Positions 44,402-53,063 of a DNA stretch of 64,000 nt are shown here, piece after piece; the first letter of the stretch is position 1, and each line of letters starts with the position of its first letter. The DNA is from Sphaerochaeta pleomorpha str. Grapes (lineage in GTDB: Bacteria > Spirochaetota > Spirochaetia > Sphaerochaetales > Sphaerochaetaceae), in contig NC_016633.1 of the NCBI RefSeq assembly GCF_000236685.1, forward strand, positions 2,170,001 to 2,234,000, given 5' to 3'. A program made the position numbers and the translations under genes. The notes under the pieces were generated by a model. That model searched no databases, was not told the origin of the DNA, and saw nothing but the letters and a program-made list of their open reading frames with translations.

Positions 44402-45381
44402 TGATGCACTATATGAAACTTGGTAAAACCGGAATCCTTATCCCTGCCCTGACCCTCGGGACTTGGGCAATGGGTGGGGGCGATAGCTGGGGTGACAGTG
44501 ATGACCGGCTCTGTGAGAAGACGATTGAGAAGTCGCTGGAACTAGGTATCAACTATCTCGATACCGCACCTGCCTATGGAAACGGGAAATCCGAGGAAAT
44601 CGTGGGCAGGGTCATCAAACGGAAACGGGAAAAATTTGTACTTGCCACCAAATGTGGCCTTGTCTGGGGAAACCATGATGAAGGATCCGTACACAAGAGT
44701 CGTGATGGTGTCACCATTCGCAGGAACCTATCGGAGAAAAGTATCAGGGTACAGGTCGAGCAGAGTCTGTCACGCCTCCAAACCGACTATATCGATGTGC
44801 TGCTTACTCACTGGCCTGCCATGGAACCCTTTGATACCCCGATTGAAGAGACTGTATTTGCGTTTGAACAGTTGAAGAGAGAGGGAAAAATTCGTTGTTA
44901 TGGCGCTTGCAACGTCAACCAACGGGAGATAGAGGAATATCAGAAATATGGGTCCCCTTCGATCATCCAGAAACGGTTCAGCCTGCTCAACCGGGAAAAC
45001 GAAGACCTTGCTCTGTATTGCAACCAAAATGATATAACCTTTCAGGCCTACAGCCCTTTGGAACGAGGGTTGCTGACCGGGAATGTAAAACAAGAATCCA
45101 ACGTGGTTGGGACTGCAAAAGAAAGCATCCCCTGGTTCAAGATTGAAAAGAGGATGCAGGTACTTGCTATGCTGGAAGAACTCAAGGATATGTGTACTGC
45201 CTACCAATGTACGGTCGGAAATCTTGTACTTGCATGGACAATGGCCTATATCCCAAGAATGAATGTGCTTTGTGGTGCCAGGAAGCCTGAACAGGTACTC
45301 GAAAATAGTCTTTGCGGATCCATAACCCTGAAAGAGGAAGATATCAGGTGTATCGACAGCCTGGCAAGGAAGCTCCTATAG
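44401..45381 (+). CDS. Aldo/keto reductase
   Basis: 326 residues from ATG 44401, which shares the TAATG overlap with the previous stop and has GGAAGGTG upstream. AKR barrel with the catalytic tetrad Asp in LDTAPAYGNGKSEEIVG (about 52-68), Lys in VLATKCGL, His in LLTHWP (about 138) and the NADPH-binding C-terminal VLCGARKPEQVLENS. It reduces or oxidises a sugar or keto-acid with NADP(H). Last gene of the sigma-54 operon. Its 3' end overlaps the convergent DUF362 gene by 6 bases, with no terminator between them. Confidence 0.9.
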   Translation: MMHYMKLGKTGILIPALTLGTWAMGGGDSWGDSDDRLCEKTIEKSLELGINYLDTAPAYGNGKSEEIVGRVIKRKREKFVLATKCGLVWGNHDEGSVHKSRDGVTIRRNLSEKSIRVQVEQSLSRLQTDYIDVLLTHWPAMEPFDTPIEETVFAFEQLKREGKIRCYGACNVNQREIEEYQKYGSPSIIQKRFSLLNRENEDLALYCNQNDITFQAYSPLERGLLTGNVKQESNVVGTAKESIPWFKIEKRMQVLAMLEELKDMCTAYQCTVGNLVLAWTMAYIPRMNVLCGARKPEQVLENSLCGSITLKEEDIRCIDSLARKLL

Positions 45382-46467
45382 TTCTTTCATGAACTGAATC
45401 ATGTCAATTGCCTTGGGAGGACAGCCTCCAAGACTTTTGCCCAAGCCTCTGGTACAAACCCCTACACCTATCCTGGTCTTGTCTGTTTCACCTCTGTAGC
45501 CTTGGCCAATGCAGATTTTGGTTTCAAGGTTACCCAGACGGTCGACTTCGTCCAGCCGTTTAAGGGCGTGGATCAGATTTCCGTAACAGGCTGAGCAGGC
45601 ATTCTTGGGCAGTGTGTATCTTGCCAGATTCGCGACTTCGCCGCTTGGATGTGCCACTTTGTCATTTGTAGGCTCGTTTAGCTGGATAACCCTGGCTTTG
45701 GATAGATCTGTAAAACCAACCCCCATACTCTCTGCAAGCTGGATGTAGGGGATGTCCTCAAGTTCAAACCCCAGAAGCTGAGAGCCAAAGCTGTCACAGA
45801 GAACGCTGTCCCTTGCTGCAAACATCCTGTCTGTCCTCACAGGATTGCCACCTTCTTCGAAATCGAGGTCGCCGTTGAGGCTGTCTACGATAACCAGGTC
45901 GGCACATCTGATAGCATTGAGTGCAGCTATGGGTTTGTGGAGGCCAAGGTTGTGGAACATTCTTTTTGACCTGTCGGAAAGGCATCCTTTCATGTTTTTC
46001 AAGGCACAGGTCATTGCTGTCTGGCAATGTCCTTTCAAAACAGGAAGGCTGATCAAAAAATCGGTATCGAGGATTGTCTTGCTGACTTCCATGGTTATTC
46101 CGTTAGAGGTCAATTTCTCGTAATCGTCATCTTTGACATCGACGAGAGGCACTTTGAAGGTTTTGCTTATTGCCTCATACCCGTTTACCCTGAAACCTTC
46201 CTTGGTGCTGTCTCCTACCCAGGCACTCTCGACTATCTTGATCCTGGAATAACCTCTCTCCTGTAGAAAAGAAATGATTTCACGTACAATTGACGGATGA
46301 GTGGTCGCCCCACTTTCTGCAGTTGCGGCTACTACCAGGTTCGGCTTCAAGGCAATCGAAGAATTCTTATCCAAAATGAGCGATTCGATATCGATTGCTT
46401 CAAGCAATGCCCTTGTCATTGCAACGGGGTCCGATCCATAGGTCAGGATGATATCGTTTTTATCCAT
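45376..46467 (-). CDS. DUF362-family protein with C-terminal Cys cluster
   Basis: 363 residues. DUF362 core: ALKPNLVVAATAESGATTHPSIV (about 43-65), the ESAWVGDSTKEGF segment (about 85-97), LPVLKGHCQTAMTCALKNMKG (about 139-159) and a Cys-rich end, ACSACYG...CIGQGY...CTRGLGKSLGGCPPKAID. The Cys arrangement suggests an iron-sulfur cluster but is not the standard 2x[4Fe-4S] ferredoxin pattern. Some DUF362 members were linked to acid-sugar or reductive metabolism; function here is open. It is followed without a gap by the GntR gene on the same strand, so both share a promoter. Confidence 0.82.
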   Translation of the reverse strand: MDKNDIILTYGSDPVAMTRALLEAIDIESLILDKNSSIALKPNLVVAATAESGATTHPSIVREIISFLQERGYSRIKIVESAWVGDSTKEGFRVNGYEAISKTFKVPLVDVKDDDYEKLTSNGITMEVSKTILDTDFLISLPVLKGHCQTAMTCALKNMKGCLSDRSKRMFHNLGLHKPIAALNAIRCADLVIVDSLNGDLDFEEGGNPVRTDRMFAARDSVLCDSFGSQLLGFELEDIPYIQLAESMGVGFTDLSKARVIQLNEPTNDKVAHPSGEVANLARYTLPKNACSACYGNLIHALKRLDEVDRLGNLETKICIGQGYRGETDKTRIGVGVCTRGLGKSLGGCPPKAIDMIQFMKEL

Positions 46468-47114
46468 TATTCAGAATCCTTTACATGACTGGTCAAATCA
46501 TGGGTTATATGCTCATAGATCAATTTCTTGCAGGCTTCTTTTTCTCCGTTTTTCAAGAGGCTCATAATCTGTGAATGCTGATTGAGGTAGTAGGTCAATT
46601 CATCTTCGGGAAGATCCTGGGCAATGCGGAGTTGTTGGATTTTTGCATCAAGGCGTTCGCAGATGTTGAACAAGGCCAAATTGTTGGACGCTTTTATCAA
46701 AGCGAGATGGAAGAGGCTGTCTTGTTCAAAAACGGTGGCTCTGTCACCGATTCCCAGCGCATATTGACAATCAGCAGCGTATCGGGAGAATTCTTTTACA
46801 TTCGCTGCATAGGCATTCTCGTCAATGCTTTCGATTGCAAGCTGTTCAAGGGAAACCCTTACCCGTGCTATGTCAACGGCTTCCTTTTGGGTAATAATGG
46901 AGACAATGGCATGGCTTCTTGGCTTGATGGTTACCAGACCGTACTCACTGAGGCGTCTGATAGCTTCCCTGATAGGAGTGCGGGATACCCCGAACTGTTC
47001 TGCAAGCTGTTCCTCAGGGATTTTCATGCCGCCCTTCAATTGTCCTGAAAGAATTTGCTCTTTGAGCATCGTGTAAACTTGGTCGGCAAGGCTGTTCTGT
47101 ACACATTTAGGCAT
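46467..47114 (-). CDS. GntR-family (FCD) repressor of the acid-sugar island
   Basis: 215 residues from ATG 47114 (MPKCVQNSLADQVY) behind AGGAGA; the longer frame adds 29 unlikely residues. The winged helix (about 10-75) has EEQLAEQFGVSRTPIREAIRRLSEYG; the all-helical FCD domain (about 85-210) supplies metal and ligand binding. Two TTGTATACA-core palindromes lie between this gene and the divergent transketolase genes, and a third is in the sigma-54 operon promoter. It is therefore probably a repressor of its own operon, the transketolase operon and the pdxA2 operon, released by a pathway acid. Confidence 0.9.
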   Translation of the reverse strand: MPKCVQNSLADQVYTMLKEQILSGQLKGGMKIPEEQLAEQFGVSRTPIREAIRRLSEYGLVTIKPRSHAIVSIITQKEAVDIARVRVSLEQLAIESIDENAYAANVKEFSRYAADCQYALGIGDRATVFEQDSLFHLALIKASNNLALFNICERLDAKIQQLRIAQDLPEDELTYYLNQHSQIMSLLKNGEKEACKKLIYEHITHDLTSHVKDSE

Positions 47115-47210
47115 TATGTATCTCCTACAATCAGTAATACTGTATTGCGTATTAATTATTTCGTCAATTAAAAATGGTTGAATAGAGGAGTAAGGTTTCA
47201 ATATTCATGA

Positions 47211-47222
47211 ATTGTATACAAA
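47211..47222. promoter_or_regulatory. GntR-type operator (copy 2)
   Basis: ATTGTATACAAA, 11 of 12 positions as in copy 1, about 97 bases before the GntR start. It lies in a 328-bp AT-rich divergent control region (47115-47442) that otherwise shows no ORF. Confidence 0.65.
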
Positions 47223-47353
47223 AATGAAATATTATTTAATTTATAACATATAATAAAATAAAATCTGTTATTTATATTTTTCTAGAAAAATTTATTTAAT
47301 TGTATAAGTAATACAGTTTTTCATTTGACAAACGAAGCCAAGAGTGGTATCTG

Positions 47354-47367
47354 TATTGTATACAGTA
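47354..47367. promoter_or_regulatory. GntR-type operator (copy 3)
   Basis: TATTGTATACAGTA, sharing the TTGTATACA core, about 75 bases before the transketolase ATG, where a repressor would block that promoter. Confidence 0.65.
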
Positions 47368-47442
47368 TGCAATTCTGACTTTGGGGAATTTCCCCTTACT
47401 TGATACAGAAAACCCAACTGGAATAACAAGGAGTCTCCTACC

Positions 47443-48333
47443 ATGAAAAAGAATGTCATGGATTTGCTTTCCGAGAAGGAGCGCACATTCAATGAAAAGG
47501 AACTTGCAGCCTTGGCCGCCTATTTTCGGATGGTCATGTTTGATACCCTCCATGAACGGGGGACAGGGCACTGGGGCGGATCAGCATCCAGCGCAGAGTT
47601 GACGACCAGTCTCTATTTCAACCGTATGCATATCAAATCCGACGAGCCTACCTGGGAAGACCGGGACCGGTTCATCCTATCCAAGGGGCATGCCTCGGTT
47701 AATCTTTATACAGTATTGGCAAACCGTGGCTATTTCCCTCCCTCCGAGATTGCCTCATTCAGGGTTATGGGTTCCCGCCTTCAAGGCCATCCCTGCATGC
47801 ATAAGCTACCGGGCATAGACATGTCGACAGGAGCCCTAGGCCATGGACTCTCCATCGGGCTGGGAATGGCCCTGGCGGCAAAGCTTTCCAAGAAAACCTA
47901 CTGGACGTATGTATTGACCGGGGAAGGTTGTCTTAATGAAGGCCAGAGCTGGGAGGCTTTGATGTCCGCTGCAAAATTCAAACCCGAACATTTCGTCCTT
48001 ATGGTTGACTACAACAAGGTACAACTTGATGGAACCGAGGACCAGATTATGCCAATGGATTCCCTCACCGAAAAGCTTTCCGCCTTTGGTTGGAATGTCT
48101 GTAAGCAGAAACTGGACGGAAACGATACAGAAGATATCCTCAAATCCTTTGCCTGGATGGATAGCGATGACGTTTGGCCCAAGGCTGTTGTCTATGACAC
48201 GGTCAAGGGAAAAGGTGTCTCCTTTACCGAGGGGAAGAATACCTGGCATGGGGCGGTTATCGATGATGACTCCTATGCAAAGGGTATTGTAGAGCTGAGA
48301 AAAGATCTTGAAGAAAAGGAGGCCGCATTATGA
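47443..48333 (+). CDS. Split transketolase, N-terminal (thiamine diphosphate-binding) subunit
   Basis: 296 residues, ATG behind AAGGAG. TPP-domain landmarks: GHWGGSASSAEL (about 41-52), LSKGHASVNLY (about 75-85), MSTGALGHGLSIGLGMALAAKL (about 126-147) and GEGCLNEGQSWEA (about 160-172), the GDG...N thiamine motif. It pairs with the next gene to make a heteromeric transketolase. Dedicated split transketolases in catabolic islands often act on one substrate; some serve D-apiose degradation (apulose-4-phosphate transketolase, AptAB). That role is possible here but unproven, as no kinase for it is present. Confidence 0.9.
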   Translation: MKKNVMDLLSEKERTFNEKELAALAAYFRMVMFDTLHERGTGHWGGSASSAELTTSLYFNRMHIKSDEPTWEDRDRFILSKGHASVNLYTVLANRGYFPPSEIASFRVMGSRLQGHPCMHKLPGIDMSTGALGHGLSIGLGMALAAKLSKKTYWTYVLTGEGCLNEGQSWEALMSAAKFKPEHFVLMVDYNKVQLDGTEDQIMPMDSLTEKLSAFGWNVCKQKLDGNDTEDILKSFAWMDSDDVWPKAVVYDTVKGKGVSFTEGKNTWHGAVIDDDSYAKGIVELRKDLEEKEAAL

Positions 48334-49247
48334 GCCTTGCAATGCGAGATGCCTTTGGCAGGAAACTTGTCGAGCTTGGAGAAACCCACCCTGAGCTGGT
48401 GGTGTTGGATGCCGATGTGTCTTCATCGACAAAGAGTGCGCTTTTTGGGAAAGCCTACCCAGATCGGTTTTTCAATTGTGGTGTAGCTGAAGGAAATATG
48501 GTCGATATCGCTGCAGGTCTTGCTACTTGCGGCTATCATCCGGTAGTAAATGCCTTCTCAATCTTTTTGGCTTTGAAAGGTACCGACCAGATTAGGAACG
48601 TTCTTTGCTATAATAACCTGCCGGTTGTCATTGCAGGTGCCTACGGTGGTTTGTCTGACTCCTTTGATGGTGCAAGCCACCAGGCAATCTGTGATATTGC
48701 TATCATGAGGGCACTTCCTAACATGCAGGTGATCGTGCCAGCTGATGCTGCCCAGGCTGAAAAAGCCCTGGAGTATGCCCTGGGCCAAAAAGGTCCTGTA
48801 TTTATTCGGCTCAACCGAAATGCAATGCCTGACCTGCCTTCCTTTGAAAAGCTTGGAACCGTGTGTTCCCATGAAGGGAAGGATATTACGATAGCAGCCA
48901 ATGGCATTACCGCGTCCTTTGCCAATGAAGCGGCCCAGTTGCTTAGCAAGGAAGGTATCAAAGCGGAAGTCCTCAGTGTTCCTTTTGTCAAACCCTTGGA
49001 TCTGGAAACCTTGGAAGCGAGTGTACACAAGACAGGCAGGCTACTGTGTGTTGAAGAGCATGTCTTGATGGGTGGTTTTGCCTCTGCCATAAGCGAAGTG
49101 TTTATGAAGAGAGGCATTTCGTGCAAATTCGATGCCATCGGTCTGGATGATACCTATGGGGAAACCGGACCCTATGAAGAACTATTGGCCAAATATGGGA
49201 TAAGTTCAGAGAATATTGCCCTTCGTGCCAGACAGTTGTGTAAGTAA
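48330..49247 (+). CDS. Split transketolase, C-terminal (pyrimidine-binding) subunit
   Basis: 305 residues. The ATG overlaps the previous stop by 4 bases, so the two subunits are made in equal amounts. The pyrimidine-domain motif FNCGVAEGNMVDIAAGLA (about 48-65) includes the Glu that activates thiamine, followed by SFDGASHQAICDIAIMRALPN (about 110-130) and the C-terminal domain with VEEHVLMGGFASAI. It completes the active site with the 47443 product. Confidence 0.92.
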   Translation: MSLAMRDAFGRKLVELGETHPELVVLDADVSSSTKSALFGKAYPDRFFNCGVAEGNMVDIAAGLATCGYHPVVNAFSIFLALKGTDQIRNVLCYNNLPVVIAGAYGGLSDSFDGASHQAICDIAIMRALPNMQVIVPADAAQAEKALEYALGQKGPVFIRLNRNAMPDLPSFEKLGTVCSHEGKDITIAANGITASFANEAAQLLSKEGIKAEVLSVPFVKPLDLETLEASVHKTGRLLCVEEHVLMGGFASAISEVFMKRGISCKFDAIGLDDTYGETGPYEELLAKYGISSENIALRARQLCK

Positions 49248-49254
49248 AGAATGC

Positions 49255-49281
49255 AGGGCAGGGGCTGCAAAGCCCTTGCCT
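49255..49281 (+). terminator. Intercistronic hairpin
   Basis: Imperfect GC-rich stem AGGGCAGGGGCT against AGCCCTTGCCT around a GCAA loop. No U-tract. It lies between the transketolase genes and the TIM-barrel gene and probably affects mRNA stability. Confidence 0.5.
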
Positions 49282-49328
49282 CATGTTGAAGGCGAACGAA
49301 AAACTATTTGTCCAGGAGAAACACCAGT

Positions 49329-50147
49329 ATGAAATTATCTGTTGCCATTGCGGGAGCAGAGGCTATGCCCAATGCCTTTGTGGTTTTCAGGGGGCTTCCC
49401 CAGTCAATAAGGCTTGCCCATGAAATCGGGTACGATGGAGTTGAGCTTGCACTCAAACGTCCAGACGAGATCACCCGTTCCGAATTGAAAGGCCTGTTGA
49501 AAGAGAATCATATGCAGGTCAGTGCCGTATCCTCGGGACAGGTTTTTGCAGCACGCAACCTTTTTTTCACCGAGGAAGACAAGGAAAAACGGGCTGAATT
49601 ATATTCTACCTTCTGCGGTTTCATTGACCTGGCAGGCGATTTTGGTCAGTTGGTAAACATAGGGCGGACCCGTGGCTCTATATCCGGGCGAGATCCCATG
49701 CTGTGTGAACAATTGTTTCTCGACATGGCAGGAAGCCTTTCGGAGTATGCCCAGACGAAAGGGGTTGAATTGATACTCGAACCGGTCAACCGGTATGAAA
49801 TTGACTTTATCAACAACCTTGATGCATGTGTATCATTGGTCAAGAAGGTCAATAAAAACAATTTCACTATGATGCCTGATGTTTTCCATATGAATATCGA
49901 GGATGACCATATCGGCAAGAGTCTCATCAGGAACAGTGAATTTGTACGCTACATTCACTTTGCCGATTCGAACCGACATGCCCCCGGCGATGGGCATATG
50001 CCTTGGGACGAGATATTCGATGCGCTCAGTTCCATTGGTTATGATGGCTGGACGACGGTTGAGATTCTTCCTTTCCCCGATCCTGAGACCGCAGCGAGGC
50101 GATCCGTAGCATTTCTGAGAGAAAACTATGGAAGCTATTACTGCTAG
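49329..50147 (+). CDS. Hydroxypyruvate isomerase-like TIM-barrel sugar isomerase/epimerase
   Basis: 272 residues from ATG 49329 (AGGAGA upstream); the frame from 49308 has no site. Xylose-isomerase-like barrel: EIGYDGVELALK (about 36-47), LILEPVNRYEID (about 149-160, metal Glu), TMMPDVFHMNIEDD (about 181-194, metal Asp/His), IHFADSNRHAPGDGHMPW (about 212-229) and WTTVEILPFPDP with the closing Glu. All catalytic metal ligands are present. Beside a split transketolase, an apiose/apulose or tetrulose isomerase role is plausible. Terminated by the hairpin at 50173. Confidence 0.85.
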   Translation: MKLSVAIAGAEAMPNAFVVFRGLPQSIRLAHEIGYDGVELALKRPDEITRSELKGLLKENHMQVSAVSSGQVFAARNLFFTEEDKEKRAELYSTFCGFIDLAGDFGQLVNIGRTRGSISGRDPMLCEQLFLDMAGSLSEYAQTKGVELILEPVNRYEIDFINNLDACVSLVKKVNKNNFTMMPDVFHMNIEDDHIGKSLIRNSEFVRYIHFADSNRHAPGDGHMPWDEIFDALSSIGYDGWTTVEILPFPDPETAARRSVAFLRENYGSYYC

Positions 50148-50172
50148 GGTAGTTTTTATAATCGAATATAAT

Positions 50173-50204
50173 AGGGCTATCGTTTCAACCAAAACGATAG
50201 CCCT
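50173..50204. terminator. Bidirectional terminator hairpin
   Basis: Perfect 13-bp stem AGGGCTATCGTTT/AAACGATAGCCCT (50173-50185 with 50192-50204), 6-base loop. It sits between convergent operons; tails are only weakly T-rich. Confidence 0.75.
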
Positions 50205-50254
50205 TAATTACATGTTAAATAGATTTTAGCTAATACTATTTGCAAATTAGGGCA

Positions 50255-51034
50255 TCATTCATCCAGAAGTGCCTTCAGATTTTCGCTGACCATTTCTTCC
50301 AGGCTTCCTCTTTTCACGCTCTCGGGGAAGTTTCTCCAGACGACTAGTCTGCTTGCAGGCGAGACTTCAACAAGAGGGGCTGCCACAGGGTTGTGTATGT
50401 TGTCAATGATGATGTCATACTGATTGGCTGCCGCGTCTGCTATTTGCTTTGCAGTGATGGGCCCCGGCCCGAAGGTACCTGCTATTTGCAATCCAAGCTC
50501 CTCTGCAAGGTAGACCTGCATTGAATGGCAAAGGACTTTCTTGGTTTGCAATCCAGCCTCAGCGACCGCTTTCTTCCCATTAGCAAGGGTTTCTGCATAG
50601 TGGGCTACCCTTTGCAGGCTTTCTTCTTCCGTGCCGAATACAGATGCGATTATCTTTGCCTGGGCTTTAACAGTAGCAAGGCTAGTATCTGTTTTTATCG
50701 GAATCATCTGTACAGAATCACCCTTGATGGATTCCCCCATGGTTTTCATCATCCGCTCATATCCTGCATATATGAAGTAATCGGCCTTGCTGATGTTCTG
50801 GACATCTTTGACAGTTATTTCATACTCAGGGGGATGTACCAGAGAAGGGGGGGCAATGACTGTGACATAATCTACTCCCCCAAGATCCGCAAAAGAAGCG
50901 GTCCAGGAGGTTGATGCAACAACCTTAGGTTTTAAAGATGTAGCCGATAATTGCAATTCAGGTGCTCCTTCCGCATAAAGAGCAGAAGTAAGCAGAAAAA
51001 TTGCCAAAAGGAGGGTGAGAATTCTTTTTTTCAT
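50255..51034 (-). CDS. TroA/ZnuA-like metal ABC transporter binding protein, divergent
   Basis: 259 residues, shorter than the usual about 300. Signal peptide about 1-21 (ILTLLLAIFLLTSALYAEG), no lipobox. The TroA fold is recognisable from VIAPPSLVHPPEYEITVKDVQNISKADYFIYAGYE (read in parts, about 60-94), corresponding to the PHxYEP region of ZnuA. Later His residues occur at CHSMQVYLAEELG and DNIHNP, but the second canonical DPHxW-type His is missing. It probably binds a transition metal, though with altered ligands. Last gene of the minus-strand ABC operon, overlapping the permease stop. Confidence 0.75.
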   Translation of the reverse strand: MKKRILTLLLAIFLLTSALYAEGAPELQLSATSLKPKVVASTSWTASFADLGGVDYVTVIAPPSLVHPPEYEITVKDVQNISKADYFIYAGYERMMKTMGESIKGDSVQMIPIKTDTSLATVKAQAKIIASVFGTEEESLQRVAHYAETLANGKKAVAEAGLQTKKVLCHSMQVYLAEELGLQIAGTFGPGPITAKQIADAAANQYDIIIDNIHNPVAAPLVEVSPASRLVVWRNFPESVKRGSLEEMVSENLKALLDE

Positions 51035-51846
51035 AGGTGTTTCCTTGTTTTGGTTTTTGAGACAATAAGAAAGAGAAGTGCTGAGAGCAAGGCTATCGAA
51101 CCACTGGGTGGCAGATCCGTTGCAACCGCTGCCAAAAAGCCGATTATCGAAACAAATAGGCCTGTCAGGCAGGATAAAACATATAATTGTTTCAAGCTCT
51201 GGGAACGAATCGCAGCAATGAGTACTGGAAGGACAAGCAAAGCATCGATGAGCAAAGCCCCAAGGAGTTTCATTGCCAGTGCGATTACCAGCGAGATGAG
51301 CATAACCATCACGGTGTAATGGAATTTGACATGGATTCCCAGCGACTGGGCAATTTCTTGGTCAAAGAACATGGCGCTGATAGTCTTGAACTTGATGCAA
51401 ATATAGAGGATGAGCGTCAGGGCAGTACAGAAAAGCAAAAGCAGATCGATTTTATTGAGGGCGAAGGGACTGCCCCAGAGCAACTGCAGGGTATCTTTTG
51501 CCGGGACATCAAAAACCTGCATTACCAATGAAGCGATTGCCATGGTGAACACCATAGCTGCCGCACTGCTGACCCCGAAACCCTTTGAGGTGTCACCAGC
51601 CATTTTTAGCATGGCAAAGACGAGCAGGACGTTGATCAAGATGGTGATGGGAAGAAGAGGAAGGGAAAACGCCAAGGCGATTGCTCCTCCCAAAATTACC
51701 CCATGCATCAACATATAGCGCATGGGAATCAAATCAAGGCGAAGAACCATGACCCCCGCGGCAGGGAAACATAGCCCCGCTATTGCCATTGCGGCCAGTC
51801 CTTTGGCAACAGGGGGCAGCGTTAGCAGGAAAAGGAAATCAGTCAT
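51031..51846 (-). CDS. Metal ABC transporter permease (ZnuB/TroC type)
   Basis: 271 residues from ATG 51846; the upstream ATG lies deep in the ATPase gene and has no site. Eight or so helices of the ABC-3 family: LCFPAAGVMVLRLDLIPMRYMLMHGVILGGAIAL (in parts, about 24-57), a conserved MKLLGALLIDALLVLPVLIAA stretch (about 195-215) and a C-terminal SGSIALLSALLFL helix. It moves the metal bound by the 50255 product. Its start overlaps the ATPase stop by 8 bases. Confidence 0.88.
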   Translation of the reverse strand: MTDFLFLLTLPPVAKGLAAMAIAGLCFPAAGVMVLRLDLIPMRYMLMHGVILGGAIALAFSLPLLPITILINVLLVFAMLKMAGDTSKGFGVSSAAAMVFTMAIASLVMQVFDVPAKDTLQLLWGSPFALNKIDLLLLFCTALTLILYICIKFKTISAMFFDQEIAQSLGIHVKFHYTVMVMLISLVIALAMKLLGALLIDALLVLPVLIAAIRSQSLKQLYVLSCLTGLFVSIIGFLAAVATDLPPSGSIALLSALLFLIVSKTKTRKHL

Positions 51847-52927
51847 GCTCTTCTCCCAGTACCAACGTGGACCAACCAAGGTCGAGGCCGATTTCCCGGT
51901 CATGGGTTACCAGTATCATGGTAGGCATTTCCCCTACACTCAAAGAGCGTATCATGTCCAGGAGCGCCCTTCGGCTCTCTGCATCGAGAAAGGAGGTGGG
52001 TTCATCGAGAAGCAGAAGCCTTGCTTTCTGGCAAAGGCAACGGGCCAGGGAAACTTTCTGCTGTTCCCCTCCGCTTAGTGTATAGAAGTTTTGGTTCCTT
52101 AGTTCAAAAACTCCCGTACGGCGCAGGCTTGTATCAATTTCCCACCTTTGCCTCTCTGGGGATAGCGAAGTATCGACCGCCATGCTGACAACCTCATAGG
52201 CAGATACGGGGAATTGCTGTTGGTGTGCCTGTTGTTGTTTGATATACCCGATTGTTCTTCCTGGCAATTGGGAAGGGTGTTTCCCCTCGATGAGGACTGT
52301 TCCCTTTGTGAGGTCCAGTTTCCCCATCAGGGCTTTGAGAAGGGTTGTCTTTCCATTCCCGTTGCTTCCTTTGACCAGGAGTTGTCCACCCTGGGGGACT
52401 GAAAAGCTCAGATTTTCAAACAGTGTTTTCTGGCCATAGGAAAAACATGCGTCCGTTACCTCTACAGAGACACCATCGACAAGGTGTGCCCTCATCCTGA
52501 GCAAGCGGTACATCTTGTCGCTGTCTTCCATGGTCTCGAGCAACGACTCAGTCATACAGGCTAGTTTTTCGACCTTTTTCTCCCATGTCACATCTACCCC
52601 TGCTCTCTGATAATAGGCTACGGCCAAATCGCTGATAAGGTTGATATGAGCCTTCTTTACCCCGAAGCGGACCATCAGTACTGCAGCTGCTTTGCCTGCG
52701 GCAGTGTCATGTACATACAAATGATCTTTACTGCCCTGGTAGGTGTCAAGGAAGGTTTCAAGGGCAAAGAGAGGGTTGAGCCAACGCCCCTTGTCCGAGA
52801 AAATGAGCGTTTCATTATCGAAGACGCAGAGGGTTCTGTTGTCCACTAGGCTTTGTTTGTAAGCTTCCACGGAATCTCCATATAAAAAGCCACGACTGCA
52901 AAAAAGAAAAATTCTTTTTGCCTTCAT
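51839..52927 (-). CDS. DUF1893-ABC ATPase fusion of the metal transporter
   Basis: 362 residues, about 110-150 longer than ZnuC. Residues about 20-125 match DUF1893, the TM1506-type cytidine-deaminase-like fold: TLCVFDNETLIFSDKGRW, then HDTAAGKAAAVLMVRFGVKKAHINLISDLA read in parts. The ABC domain follows (about 155-362): Walker A GSNGNGKTT (about 187), signature LSGGEQQKVSLARCL (about 288), Walker B LLLLDEPTSFLD and switch THDRE. The N-terminal domain may sense a ligand that gates transport. First gene of the operon. The fusion is read directly from one uninterrupted frame. Confidence 0.85.
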   Translation of the reverse strand: MKAKRIFLFCSRGFLYGDSVEAYKQSLVDNRTLCVFDNETLIFSDKGRWLNPLFALETFLDTYQGSKDHLYVHDTAAGKAAAVLMVRFGVKKAHINLISDLAVAYYQRAGVDVTWEKKVEKLACMTESLLETMEDSDKMYRLLRMRAHLVDGVSVEVTDACFSYGQKTLFENLSFSVPQGGQLLVKGSNGNGKTTLLKALMGKLDLTKGTVLIEGKHPSQLPGRTIGYIKQQQAHQQQFPVSAYEVVSMAVDTSLSPERQRWEIDTSLRRTGVFELRNQNFYTLSGGEQQKVSLARCLCQKARLLLLDEPTSFLDAESRRALLDMIRSLSVGEMPTMILVTHDREIGLDLGWSTLVLGEEHD

Positions 52928-53063
52928 GGCTTCTGTATTCGTTTTGGGTGAATTTGTTCAAAGCTAGCTTCTTCATGAAGCTTGATGCATGCAATCCTAT
53001 AAGGATAGGGAAAAATTGTCAACAATCCAAATGATAGCTTCTAGTCGCACTTTGCCTTCAGAT

